A stretch of 64,000 bases of DNA. Source: Ceratopteris richardii. Its lineage: Eukaryota > Streptophyta > Polypodiopsida > Polypodiales > Pteridaceae. The stretch lies in contig CM035435.1 in the NCBI GenBank assembly GCA_020310875.1, forward strand, positions 73,262,992-73,326,991, read 5' to 3'. Every line of letters starts with the position of its first letter. Within the stretch, counting starts at the first letter, position 1. Positions 44,560 through 55,779 of this stretch are shown in pieces. The notes under the pieces were generated by a model. That model worked only from the letters and a program-made list of their open reading frames with translations, had not been told where the DNA came from and searched no databases. The position numbers and the translations under genes were made by a program.

Positions 44560-45060
44560 CAAATGGGGGATGAATTGGAGTAGAGGTAGAGATTCATATA
44601 TGCTTGGTAGTTCCCTATTTGTTTCAAGCACTTTGTCTTATTGTGGCTCATGCTTCAACATGGTGCATGGACCAATTCCAAGGCTAAACAATGAAATAAA
44701 GGCTCTAATTCATGTCCACGGTGTGGGAAGTTGGAACAAATGGAGCAACTTTTTTTTCAGTATCAACAAACAGTTCTGAAAAAGTTTCCGTCAAAATGCT
44801 TGCTTACTTCATGGGGTTAATTGGCTTGTAAAGGAAGCAATGTTGGATGAATGTCTTGATTTGGATCCTATACATTTTCATCAATGGAGAACAATGACTA
44901 TGTGTTACATTTGGTTAAGCGGAAATGATTTCTTATTCAACGAATTGAAGTAGAAATTCTTGTATTTGTATAATGCTGCCCTTGAATCTGTGAGGCTTGA
45001 TTATATCAATTGCATGTCTATTGCGCTCCCAAGAACATTAGCATGTTTGATGTCTTAAGA
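44560..45060 (+). pseudogene. LINE ORF2 C-terminal fragment, other lineage
   Basis: Forward readings in shifting frames show LWLMLQHGAWTNSKAK, SCPRCGKLEQMEQLFFQY and CYIWLSGNDFLFNELK. This follows the plant LINE zinc-binding pattern (W..LHG...TN, CP.CG..E...LFF.C). It is not closely similar to the two LINE copies at 909-12598, so it is from another L1 lineage. No poly(A) or RT core is seen. Confidence 0.65.
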
Positions 45061-45352
45061 TTTGTGCCCCATTGTAAATACTAGAGGAAGCCCCTTCTCA
45101 AGATATACTCCCCCAAACGACTTCTTATGGTTTCTCTCGTGTCCGTATGAGCTTTACAACGACTCTGCCAATGGTGCAGCTGTGTTGCATACTTTTAAGT
45201 ATACTTTTCTATTCATTTCAAAAAGAAAAGGGACAACGATGAGTGTGGAACAAGGTGAGACAGGACATCGTGTGTCTTGTGTATTGCTTAGTTTCATTTT
45301 ATAGATTATTGCACCCGCTATGGATACATCTCATAAAAAGCAAGAGAACATC

Positions 45353-45366
45353 TGATCCACTTGATT
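45353..45366 (+). repeat. SINE target-site duplication, left
   Basis: TGATCCACTTGATT, identical to 45619-45632. Confidence 0.85.
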
Positions 45367-45618
45367 TTTTTTTTTTCAATTGAGGTTTAGCAAGCGCCTA
45401 CCCCCAAGTTTTAACTTTGAAAGCACAACAATATAGCTGAATGGACATAGTACCCCATGATCTCTGTATCCCACAAAGTAAGGGTTAGACAACATTACGT
45501 TTGGTTTTCAAATGATTTAGATTGACCAAAGCCATTACATGTCGAGCCCACGAATTGAATTCTAGACCTCCTCCTCAAGAGACCAAAGACTCAACCACAT
45601 AACAACTCGACATGGACA
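45367..45618 (-). mobile_element. tRNA-derived SINE with 14-bp target-site duplication
   Basis: A 252-bp element is bounded by a perfect direct repeat, TGATCCACTTGATT, at 45353-45366 and 45619-45632. In reverse it begins TGTCCATGTCGAGTTGTTAT, with an A-box-like GTTGTTATGTGG (45595-45606), 32 bases, then a B-box-like GAATTCAATTC (45552-45562), and ends in a poly(A) run seen as T at about 45367-45380. Head, spacing, A tail and duplication all fit a SINE mobilised by LINE machinery. It has no coding capacity. Confidence 0.85.
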
Positions 45619-45632
45619 TGATCCACTTGATT
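45619..45632 (+). repeat. SINE target-site duplication, right
   Basis: TGATCCACTTGATT, identical to 45353-45366. Confidence 0.85.
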
Positions 45633-45994
45633 GGCGGTGGTGAGAATCGCGCCAGTAATCAAAATACCATTCCCACGTCTGAGACTACGTATCCGTAGTT
45701 CATGTTTACGCTGAAAATTTGACAAATTCGGCTCCGCTTTGCTACAGTGCAATTGTCTCCATGTTTTTTTGCAATCACAGTGTGGCTAAAGGGTTGGCGT
45801 TGTGTATGTGTGTGTGTTTCGGTGTGAGAGAGGGAGATCTGTTGTGTCGTACCCACCTCTTTAAATGTGTTTCTTCGAAGCTCATTTGTAGCCTACAAGA
45901 AAGTTTGTGGCAGCGCCATAGCCATCGTGACACAGCTCTTAGTACAGTAGCCGGGGCTTACTGATACGAGGTGATTGCCTCAATATCCTGCCGA

Positions 45995-46522
45995 ATGGGA
46001 CGCACGGGAGTAACATGTTTCTGGATGGTGGCGATACTGCTAGTAGCACCATTGTCATTAGTAGGAAATTCTCAGACAACAGATGTGAAGCCATACCCGA
46101 AGAGCAAATTGTCCTATTAGGTGCAGGTGAAGAGCGGCGACCCGAGTCTGGGTCTTCTCCTCCAGGCCATTAATACCACGTTTAGCAACGATATGGGTTT
46201 GACCACCATCTTCAACCTCAACATGACAATGGGGCAGAGCAACGACTCAACGCCGCTGGGTTTCGCACGGGGCTACACTGTCGATACAGCTTACCAGGCA
46301 GGCCAATATGCGGGCTTCAAGACGGAAATACTGAGCTATAACGACGGGACGTACAAAGGCACTATCCATTTCCAGGCTATGTTGGACGGGAGCACGGCGG
46401 AGGTAGCAGTACTTGGCGGCACCGGCAGCTTTCGTGGAGTTAGAGGCTGGGGCATCGTCACGCAAGTGCTCGCCAGTCCTCCATATACAGTCTATCAGCA
46501 TAACCTCAAATTCATGAAATAG
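45995..46522 (+). pseudogene. Dirigent-like protein with one in-frame TAG
   Basis: The ATG at 45995 opens a 41-codon stretch with a signal-peptide-like core (CFWMVAILLVAPLSLVG, residues 8-24). A TAG follows at 46118-46120, and the same frame then runs to a TAG at 46520-46522. Including the stop codon position the protein would be about 175 residues, the normal dirigent length. Family marks are GFARGYTVDT, DGTYKGTIHFQAM, AEVAVLGGTGSFRGVRGWGI and a closing YTVYQHNLKF. Dirigent proteins are secreted and guide stereoselective phenoxy-radical coupling (lignans). Codon use and GC content are higher than in the flanks. It is a recent pseudogene, a sequencing error, or less likely an intron end (TCCTATTAG). 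A start at GTG 46121 would lack the signal. Confidence 0.8.
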
Positions 46523-47125
46523 CATTTAGTTCCTATTTAGGCCAAGCCATGCGTTCGAGAATCTGAGAGTTCACTCTGAGAAATGAATGTAGCTGGCTAT
46601 GGTTACCCAGTAAGCACTTTTTCACCGTAGACACATTTCTTCGACACGAAGGAGCTCCACTCCGTCTTTATCTTTCTTCTTCTCCCCAATACTCTTTTTC
46701 TGATTGCATTATTCTCAAAGATCACATCCACTGATTCACGCACGCCTAGTGAGTTGAAATGCAGCGTATATCGCAGGATGGACATGGCTTATCTCTCGCC
46801 TTGCCATGATTTCCTTTATATGTGGCGGCCTTGGAGCTCGAGACATTCGATCAACTGTACTTCTGTATCGAAACCTGAAATTCAAATGAATGTTACTTTC
46901 TTTTTAGTCTGTTACAACTATTGCCCTCTGAGTTTGCTTTTATGTGGACTACTCTTTCGAAGCTCTGAGTACTTGTGAGTGATGGATATCACGTTTCCAT
47001 ATCCTCTCCGCCCATAACCTTAAGGTACTCGCTAAACCAAAAGAGAAGGTGATAATGAAGAGTAGCAATCCATGGAGTCTGCTACTCTTGATCAGATTAG
47101 GTTTTTACTCTATTGCGTGGGTGAT
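46523..47125. other. 3' flank of dirigent-like gene
   Basis: No second gene seen. It probably includes the 3' UTR of the dirigent-like gene. I cannot place a polyadenylation site firmly. Confidence 0.45.
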
Positions 47126-47182
47126 CCTTGAATTTTCTAAAAGCAGAGCGACAAGATTTAACAGATTTGTGAATGGATAAAG

Positions 47183-47273
<91 letters not shown>

Positions 47274-47525
47274 CTCTTTCCTGCATCTTCGCACCTGTGT
47301 CCTTGAATTTTCTAAAAGCAGCGCGACAAGATTTAACAGATTTGTGAATGGATAAAGATCAACGAACTCTTTCCTGCATCTCCGCACCTGTGTCCTTGAA
47401 ATTTCTCAAAGCAGAGCGACAAGATTTAACAGATTTGTGAATGGATAAAGATCAATGAACTCTTTCCTGCATCTTCGCACCTGTGTCCTTGAATTTTCTA
47501 AAAGCAGAACGAAAAGATTTAAGAG
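47126..47525 (+). repeat. 93-bp tandem repeat split by a microsatellite
   Basis: Units starting CCTTGAATTTTCTAAAAGCA occur at 47126, 47301, 47394 and 47487. Units 2 and 3 are exactly 93 bp. Unit 1 contains a (CA)n(TA)n tract at 47182-47270, at the position where units 2 and 3 read GATCAACGAA or GATCAATGAA. Unit 4 is partial, ending near 47525. Confidence 0.95.
47182..47270. repeat. (CA)n(TA)n microsatellite
   Basis: About 11 CA units are followed by about 34 TA units inside the first 93-bp tandem unit. Confidence 0.95.
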
Positions 47526-50500
47526 AAGATGGAAGTAATAATTCTACACTTGCAAGGTTCAAAATTGCGCTCACTGAAAATAAATGTCACAACGTCGGCA
47601 CGGCATATCTAATTTTCTAGCTCGCCTTAACGCGAATCGAGTGTCACGTCTCATCATGTCCTTACGAATTTACGGCATAGACCTGCATATAGAAACGTAG
47701 CATTTCAGTGCCACACTAAGTATCCTGCATTTCTTTTCAAATATCACCTTCTTCATATCAGCATTGATTGTATCAGGCGTCTCCTTCATCCGCTGATAGT
47801 GGGCTCCTGCTTCAAACCTCCTGTCTGGCGCTTCATTGTTGTTGAAAGTATTGAACCACGTAGAGGAAGCTCAGGACAAAACTATGAAATAGAAAGTACA
47901 CAAACACACTGACAGATGAACAACACTGAACTACTGGCAGCAAAGTTCAAGAAAACATATGATTGCGCCTCTTTTATTTTATTTCAGGAATACATCTCAT
48001 ATGGAAATTTCTGAATCGGTGAAGATTACCACTTTCCAAAACTGTAGAATGAATTGCTTGGAGTCAATGAAATTATGCTACATGTAATAGAACGGTCCAA
48101 TGCTAAAAGGAAATCCTAGTATTAAGGGTCGTTTCAGACCGGGACTCCAGAATAAGAGACGCTCACGAGTGTATTCCGAATGGAATTACATAATTTTTGC
48201 AACTCTTCCACCGGTGCATTCACACGGTGATAGAAAAAAAGGCAAAATGTTGTTGTAAAATCATACATGGCAGACATATCACTCTTGGGGCAGGAGGGGG
48301 GGGGGTCAGAACAATGAAGTGACATGCATTCCATGACATGGCATCCAAATCATCCTGGGCCACCGCTCTTTGTGAATGACAAGCTTCAGAGTTCCGATAT
48401 GTGACAAGTTTTAATTGGACTAGATTCCCAAAAGTAGTGGGGCACTGCTCAATGTGAATTGACCCTAAGTATGCAAATCTGAGCTAAACATAAGTGTTGT
48501 CAAGTTACATGAAACATTGTGGAAAGTCTCGGACAATGCTGCTAGTACGACAACATCTAAGTTCATGTGACAGAAAACATGACCCCAATTTTCATTGTAA
48601 TGCAACTTTTTTAGCAGATATCCACCCTGATGTAACCTACTTTTGTCATTTTCAAAGAAGAGAGCTATTGGAGAGGCTAAATATTGTCACTTGTTCTCGT
48701 CATAACCTATGCTACATCGTTCACAATAATTTAAAAGCACTTTTATCAAATACATCTTACTAAGAGCTACAAGATTATAATGTTTTTTTATCTAGTTTGT
48801 GTATGTAACCATGAAGATATTATAAGTAACCAAAAATATTTATGATTAAGAAGAATGAGCTTCTTTGTTGAATTAGGTTATAAGTGTATGGTATCTTTGC
48901 TTAAATACTCCTCCAATATATGCACATCTATCATTACTTAAGCACATATTTCCATGCATTTGGCTAGGTCAAATCTTGGTTTGACAATCTAAGTGTGTTG
49001 AGTCAATCCACCACTTGATTACAATCATCCGAATTAGGTTGTTACGTAGAACCTCTTTGTTGGGAGTGATACATATTTTCTCTCATCATTTCTAGGGGAT
49101 GAAAAGCTTACTTTAGGGTGTAGTGAGTGATGGTTAGAACTTTGTGTCAACGAAACAAGTTTTTCAAGTGCACGATGTGCACAGAAATCATACATGAACT
49201 TGAACTTCAGTAATCCCTTAATGTAGATGTATTGTTGGTTTTAATGTAGTCCTATGACCTTAGGTGAAGAATAGAGGTGGTAGAAGAGTAGGTTTGATAT
49301 CAAGGATACCTAGGTTTTCCACTCCTAGCCAAATATCTATTTTCATCAGGGAACATATAGCCCCTCAAAAGGCTTGGCATCTCATTTGTGTAGTCTAGCT
49401 TTGTGAGAGAGGGAGAGATAGAGAGACAAAGTAAGGAAATTTGAGATACAAAGTATTTGAGATAATTGCTTCAATTTTATAAACTTTGTCTTTTAAAAAC
49501 GAGTGATCTTGGCATCGGAATATTTAAATTGTCATTGAATAGGGTGTAGGGAGTGGAGTACACTTGTAGACTTATCACCAACATCTTGTGTCTAGATATC
49601 ATCGAAATTAGACATAAATGCTCCAAGTATTAGGCTATTTGGGTAATGGGGTCAGCAATCAACCTCATAATCATAAAAACTTAGTGTTTTAGGTACAATC
49701 AATATTTTTCAAGTAAAATCGAGCTTGAGTATTGTTGATTGCTCAAAAATTATATTGTTAGCACTCAAGGTCAAGCACAAGGCATGGGATTGGGTCAAAG
49801 AAGTGTCCACACAAGAAGTGCACATACCAATTTTCATGATTTTTAGATTCTGTTTGAGCCCTCAAATAAGCTATGGAACCTAATCCTTAACTATGCTAGA
49901 CACTAGGTCTAGACAATGCCAAAACTAGTAAAAAAACTATAAAAAGAGCTAGAGAGCTCATTTTTGAAGCGAGTTAGTTGAGTTTAGCATTTTGAGATTA
50001 GCAAGTTAGAGAGAGAGCTTCTTGAAGAGTGTAATCGAGTTATTGAGGATCAAAACTTCCATTGTTCCTATCTTTGTTATCTTGCCTTGTGTGCATGTGT
50101 GTGCATGCATGTATGTGCTTGTCACTTACATTTGCTTGGCACAATTTCTCACAATCCTCATGTCCTCCTCACGTCTCTATGGATCGAAAAGTAAAGGATG
50201 TGGTGCTCATGATTGGGATACACCAAATTTTGGTTAGTTTTCGCTCGTTTACTGTTAGTATTAGCTAATATGCCTGCCTGCTGGGGATTTTCTAGTGCAC
50301 CCATGCTAAGGAGCATTACTCTAAGATGAGCGATGTGATGGTAAGATTGTAGATTTGCAACATTGGAATGTAAAAAATTATCATTTTCTATTGATTTTCT
50401 GATTTCTTTTCTCCACCTTCATCATCATCATTATCATTTTATCCCATCTTCATCTTCATAGAAATGTTTCATTTTTTATTGTATATTCCCTATTTTCACC

Positions 50501-50639
50501 TCATTCTATTTCGTAGGTGTGCAAAAGAGAGAGAGAGAGAGGCAAAGTGTTTGTGTGTACAAGTTTCTATGCATTTTGTAATCCTTTACATGACACGCAA
50601 GCCCTGACATTGAAATTCAAAGCTCCCACCGAAATTCTC
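47526..50639. other. Non-coding interval, possible LTR region
   Basis: No supported gene. A run of ten G (48295-48305) is present. At 49936-49946 the string ACTATAAAAAG precedes AGCTAGAGAGCTC and GA-rich tracts, as in a retroelement promoter. A GA tract lies at 50527-50542. If the forward gag at 52.8 kb has an LTR, this is where its promoter could be, but I found no LTR pair. Confidence 0.4.
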
Positions 50640-51290
50640 AAACAATCATGATTTTGGAGTGAAAATCGCAATTTTGTGGAAAACTCAAATTTTTATTGAG
50701 CATTGCAGATTTCTTATTATTGGAAGTTCCCACCAAAAATCATTCTCAAAATCGTGTTTTTCAAGTCATTCTCAAAATTGTGATTTTAAGGTCATTCTCA
50801 AAAACATGATTTTTGGGTCATTCTCAAAATCATGATTTTTAGGTCATTTTTAAGAACAGGATTTTTAGGTCATTCTCAAAATCATGATTTTTAGGTAGTC
50901 ACATCATCATGATTATCACTCAAAATTGTGATTTTTGGGTTGTTTAATATCACGATTATCACTCAAAATTATGATTTTCATGGTTGTTAAACATCACAAT
51001 TGTCACTCAAAATTGTGATTTTCAGGGTTGTTAATAATCATGCGTGTTAGTCAAACTCATGATTTTTGGGTTGTTAAGCATCCCATTTATCACTCAAAAT
51101 CAGGATTTTCAAGGTTGTTTAGCATCACAATTGTTAGTCAAAATCGTGATATGTGGGTTGTTCAACATCCCCATTCTTTGTGAAAATCACAATTTTTAGG
51201 GTTGTCTCACCATCACAATTGTCACTCAAAATCGTGATTTTTAGGTTGTCTCAGCATCATGATTGTCAATCAAAATTGACATTTTCTTAT
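50640..51290. repeat. Palindromic-motif array, left
   Basis: Motifs of the form AAAATC(G/A)TGATTTT, which are palindromic, recur throughout. Units of exactly 26 bp (starting GTCATTCTCAAAA) begin at 50765, 50791, 50817, 50843 and 50869. From 50898 to 51284 the unit changes to about 45-48 bp (GGTTGTT...ATCACAATTGTCACTCAA). Confidence 0.85.
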
Positions 51291-52802
51291 AATGTCTTGT
51301 TTCTTTGTTTTGACCCCCAAGAGCTTCAATTGACATTATGTTTTCATCCAAAATCTGTTTTCTGAGCTCTCTAGTGCGTCTGAAAGCTCATTTTTGAATC
51401 CCACATGATTTTTATATAGGCTCATTTGAAGCTAACCTTCAAGTGGGATTAGGAACCCAAGGGGCTCCAAAGGTTTTTTCAACAATCCAAGGGGAAAAAT
51501 GGAACTTTAAAAATGCTTGAATCAAACTTTCTGTCAAATAAATTAGATTTGAAGATTGATCTAAACTTGGGACTTTTGCAAGTCCATTGAGAGCCATTTC
51601 AAGGGTGTCAAAGCAAGGTGGCAAGTTTTCTTAGCCTTGGCTAAGCACGACTAGTGGTAGTAGCAAACTAGGGTGACGATAAACACCACATAAGTACAAA
51701 AAACCCTAATTACTCAAGTTCAAGTGTAAGTTAGGATACTATTGTTACAAACTCTAAAGGAAAAGGACTTAAGTGGATCAATTACATCTCAAAGTGCGAT
51801 AAAACTCAGTTGTCAGACAAGATTACATTGGACAAATCTATAAAAGAACAAGTAATTGGTTCAAAAGAACATTGCAATGCATTTGTACTTGGGAAAATTC
51901 AGACTAGCAAACAAAGGTTATGAACCTTAGATCAGGTAGACATCTACGTTAGGATAGACTAAGAATCATATCATCTGAAGCTAGTGTCAATCACATAGCT
52001 AGGTCTTGGGCACAACAACTTAGTGATTATCCCTACGTGCTAAGTTCAGAAACAAGTGATTAAAAAATGCCTTTTAGCATGGAGGGACCCACATGTAGCT
52101 CATGCATTGCCTATTTACAGACACCAGAAGGTCCCTGTAAAACACAATTGGAATATGTTAGGACCAATCAATTAGGTGCACACATCTATGAGGATGGTTT
52201 GAGATGATCAGTTGTCCAACTCAAAAATCTCAATGAACCCTTTGGACTTGAACACCCAATGGTTAAATTTGAAGAGGGTTCACATATTGATAACCAAGGA
52301 ACCATGTACGTGGTTACCAGCTTACCAGAACAGATTGATGAATTTGAAAATTGTTTTCTCCAGAACGAGATAGGAGATCTAGAGCAAGGATACCTACGAT
52401 GAGAAGCCAAGACTTCTTGAGGCAAATCTGTCTTGACCAGAGTGATTACCCCAGAGTGGATTCCCCAAGCAACAAAACCATTGAACTATTCTTGAGTAGA
52501 GAAACAGAGGAAGCTATTTGGAGATTCAAGCCTGATCAGCTTAGCAAAATAGGTGGAGTCACCATCTATGAGTTCAAAGACCCTTAGATACTAGGAAAAG
52601 TTGTCTATTTGGATAACATGTCGGAGAGAATGTTCTTGGTAACAGAGCATGGAATGCATGCATACACTTGAAGGGTGAATTGATTTTTCCTATACTAGCA
52701 TCTAATGTCTCCCATGGCCTCCAAGGTGTAGGATCATCCCAGGCTCATGAAACCTAGACGGAAAGAGAAAGAGAGAGACCTGAGGTAAGTTTTGCGCACA
52801 TT
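51291..52802 (+). pseudogene. Upstream reading of forward gypsy element, unknown
   Basis: From about 52130 a forward reading with stops gives EPFGLEHPMVKFEEGSHIDN, GTMYVVTSLPEQIDEFENCF and LQNEIGDLEQGYLR, then, in another frame, SQDFLRQICLDQSDYPRV and FLSRETEEAIWRFKPDQLSK. These look like decayed protein, but I recognise no domain. It precedes the gag and may be its N-terminal part or an extra ORF. Bases 51291-52100 show nothing. Confidence 0.4.
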
Positions 52803-53200
52803 GTGGGCAGAGATAGATCAAGACTTGAAAGTGAAAGACGTGAAAGAGTGATATATAGAGCACATAGACATCAAAGAGATGAACATTATTTTCCATTACC
52901 TAGATGCCAAGACTACCCAAGAACCCTTAGACCCTCTCATGTGGTAAAGACAATGAAAAACTACTTTGATGGTTTAGGAGATCCTTATGATCATATGACC
53001 GAGTTCAAACAAGTGTTTAGAGCTGAATAGGTTGAGGAATCGTTCTCCCTATTTGAGACATTTGGAGTGACCTTCAAGGGTACTACTTTAGGTTGGTTTA
53101 AGCCCTTGGACAGTCGCAATTACCAAAATATAGGTCAATTGCTAGAAGCATTTATCATAGAATTTTCCAAGAGATTAGGCATAACATATTGTCCTTGATC
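52803..53200 (+). pseudogene. Gypsy gag domain, forward
   Basis: The frame gives a basic stretch (RDRSRLESERRERVIYRAHR), then VVKTMKNYFDGLGDPYDHMT and FKQVFRAE, a TAG at 53028, and in frame VEESFSLFETFGVTFKGTTL, GWFKPLDSRNYQNIGQLLEA, FIIEFSKRLGIT. This is the retrotransposon gag fold (DP...F......A..WF..L....I..F..L...F). It is homologous to the reverse gag at 56.6-57.2 kb. It forms the capsid-like particle in active elements. Confidence 0.8.
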
Positions 53201-53544
53201 CATATGTTGGAGCAAGTCTATGACAAGCCTAAGTATTGGCTTGAGTCTCACAAAGTCATAGAAGAATCTTTAAAGAGAAGATAATGTATGAAGATTGAAG
53301 ATTTCACTTGTGAACTATCTCTTGTAATTTCTTGAAAATTTAATTGATGTAAAAGTGAAGAATCTGTGTGCTATGAGCAATGAACATTTAAGCTTGACTG
53401 TATATAGATGTCCACTGCTTCCTAAAAAGTTCACTTAGCACACCATTAATACTATCACCAACTATAGACATTGCATTCCGATAGATGTTCACCTGCATGA
53501 CACAAGTAAGAGATGTGTTTGCATGTCTTGGAACGAATTACTAG

Positions 53545-54430
53545 ATGTTGCAGAAGACAACGAACGATTTACCGTCACAGCTCAATTCACTGTCTATTGA
53601 GAATGCCTCGCTTAACAACCGATACCAAGAGCTCTGTGAGGCCTATCACAAACTAGAACTCGAAAGTGAAGAAAAGACCAAAGAGGCCGTCACAGATATC
53701 AACAACTTGTTAAGGGCCCAGACTATTCCCAATGCCATGCTTATGCAAAACATGGGACTACTCAGATGCCACTTGGCAGCAACAAAAGAAGAAAACCAAT
53801 GTCTACAGGAACAGAACAGAGAGAATTTGGAAGCTGCTCTAGATCAACCAGACCAACCGTTGAGCCCTGGTTGCTTTAAATCTATTCCTTCAGAATCTAT
53901 GAAAATGTTACTAGATGATCATGTCAGATTGCTAGATGAATACGACAACATGAACGAGGAGTTCTAGAAGCTCAAACAAGAACACAAGGTATTGCAGTTA
54001 AGAGCACCTGTACAAGAAGGACCACCAGCTCCTATGGACCCTTCTCCTCAGATCTTAGAGGAACTCAATGCATTATGGGCCTAGGTATCAACTCTTCAAT
54101 CATGGATAGCGATATATGAAGCACCCCCCAGGCCACACTCCCCACCGGAACTACCAGCAGAGGAAGAAACAATGACTATTCCAATGTAAGAAACTTTTGA
54201 AGAAGCATATGAACCCCAACCCATCCCAGGCCGATGTGTCACGGCCGAAGGCCAGACGACTTTTGAACTTCCCACTCCAGCATGGCTGAAGACGATTGAA
54301 GAACTTGGAAGAACCCACTCAGCACGTGTAGAGGTGTAGTTACACGCAATGGCAATGATAGAAGAACGAATTTTGCAATCTCCATACTTTGCTCACTTGG
54401 CCCCTCGCAGATATATTAGGGCACGAGCTA
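53545..54430 (+). pseudogene. Coiled-coil reading frame after forward gag
   Basis: The frame 53545-53967 is heptad-rich (LNNRYQELCEAYHKLELESE, ATKEENQCLQEQNRENLEAA). After a TAG at 53965-53967 it continues in frame with LKQEHKVLQLRAPVQEGPPA and then Pro- and Glu-rich sequence to about 54430. No known domain is recognised. It follows gag in the same orientation. It might be related in role to the coiled-coil frame at 37-40.8 kb, though I see no clear sequence similarity. Confidence 0.5.
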
Positions 54431-54473
54431 CAATACAAGCCATATTTTATGTTAATGGTAGCTCGTGCCCTAA
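54416..54473. repeat. Perfect 16-bp inverted repeat at junction
   Basis: TTAGGGCACGAGCTAC (54416-54431) is the exact reverse complement of 54458-54473, with a 26-base loop. It lies exactly where forward element coding ends and reverse element coding begins. A 17-bp direct doublet (TAGCAGTGGACTTC at 54474 and 54491) follows. Confidence 0.95.
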
Positions 54474-54639
54474 TAGCAGTGGACTTCTCATAGCAGTGGA
54501 CTTCCAAAGTGGTGACTCCTCATCACTTTGGCTCTCATTTCCAGATTCCTCACTTGATTCTTGATTCTGATGTACTTTAAACCAATCTTGAGGGAGTATG
54601 TCACAAAATTGCCCATTTTCCAAGTTCACTTTGGTGATT

Positions 54640-55465
54640 TTCCCTTGGCTTTGGAGGTATAAACAATCTCTACCCCAATCTTGAACTACTTGCATCTGTC
54701 TCATGAAAGGTCTTCCTAGAATACTTTCATAGGAGGTTGGTTGTGAAAATTCAACTATGGCAAATGTATACTCTATTTCTATTCCACATATTTCCACAAT
54801 AACTTTTTCCCAAATTCCTACAGGTACTTATAATGACCATCTGCAAGTTGTAGTCTCATCTTGGTAGATGTCAATTTGTTTGCCCCCCATTTTTTCCAAG
54901 TTTCTTTTGTCATGATTGCCACTCTTGATCCACTATCCGGGATTGCATTCACATAATTATCACCAAATTGCACTTTCAAAATTGAGTTTCCTTCCTCATC
55001 CTCACAATAGCCTCCTATCCTGTCAATAGGTATGTACATCAACTCTTCTATATCCTGAGGTTTTGTATGTTTCCAATGTGAGTTTCCTACCCAATTAGTC
55101 AGGTTGTGATGCAACTGTGGGTTTTGCTTTACTAACTCCTTCCATGTTGTTTGACACTGGATTTTACAATGTTCTGCTAGGTTGAATTGGAGTGTTAAAC
55201 AAGGTTCTGCAATATCTCCCTCCTCCCCTGACTTCTCATTACTTCCTAAGTCTTTCGTGGGTGGTTGTGAATTTGAATCAGCAGATGTCTCCATTTGATT
55301 TTCAGTCTGCCCCAGATTGTGTTGAGTTTCTCTAATAATTTGTTTACACCTTTGCATTCTCTCCTTCTCAATATCTGGCATAGGATAGGGTGTTATATGA
55401 TCTGTAGGGTTTGGTCCCTCTTCTATCCTACCCTTATAAGCTTCCATCAAGGTGTTCGAGCACAT
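54640..55465 (-). pseudogene. Gypsy protease region, reverse
   Basis: Reverse frames 55465-54818 and 54797-54447 contain NSILKVQFGDNYVNAIPDSG, SRVAIMTKETWKKWGANKLT and MRLQLADG, then IEYTFAIVEFSQPTSYESIL with ILGRPFM. The DSG loop and ILG motif mark a retropepsin. One stop separates the two frames. Unlike the 25-kb element, this protease lies soon after the gag zinc knuckles, the conventional place. Confidence 0.8.
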
Positions 55466-55779
55466 TGAGTTCTTCCCTTTTCCTGTTTTCTCTTTGTTTT
55501 GATGTTGTCTAGGGTTTTAATTATCACCTAGCTCCTCATCTCGTGTTATAGTTTTTCCTGCTCTGGTCTTTCTCTCCCATGTATCCTTCTACCTATTTCT
55601 CCTCTCCTTTGAAGATGGGTTTTTCTTGTTGTCCAAAGAGTGTGTGTCAAGTATCATGCCTTGATCCTTGGCTTCAGCTCTAGTTATTGCATGTAATGCT
55701 ATTGGCTCACTTCCACTCAAGTCTTCTTGTTCCACTATATGTACTGCTTTTAATGGTATGTTGTTAGATGTGCTCTGTT

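Noticed and set aside
45719..45964. 81-codon forward frame upstream of the dirigent-like gene
   Set aside because: No domain, and it covers a TG-rich stretch; it is probably promoter or 5' flank.
46118..46121. Intron ending at TCCTATTAG in the dirigent-like gene
   Set aside because: The frame is continuous on both sides and the total length fits the family without removing sequence, so a nonsense change is simpler; not excluded.
46247..46525. Reverse 92-codon frame opposite the dirigent-like domain
   Set aside because: It is a shadow of the forward coding frame.
50640..51290. CRISPR-like array
   Set aside because: Units are self-palindromic and diverged, spacers are themselves repetitive, and the DNA is eukaryotic; there are no cas genes.
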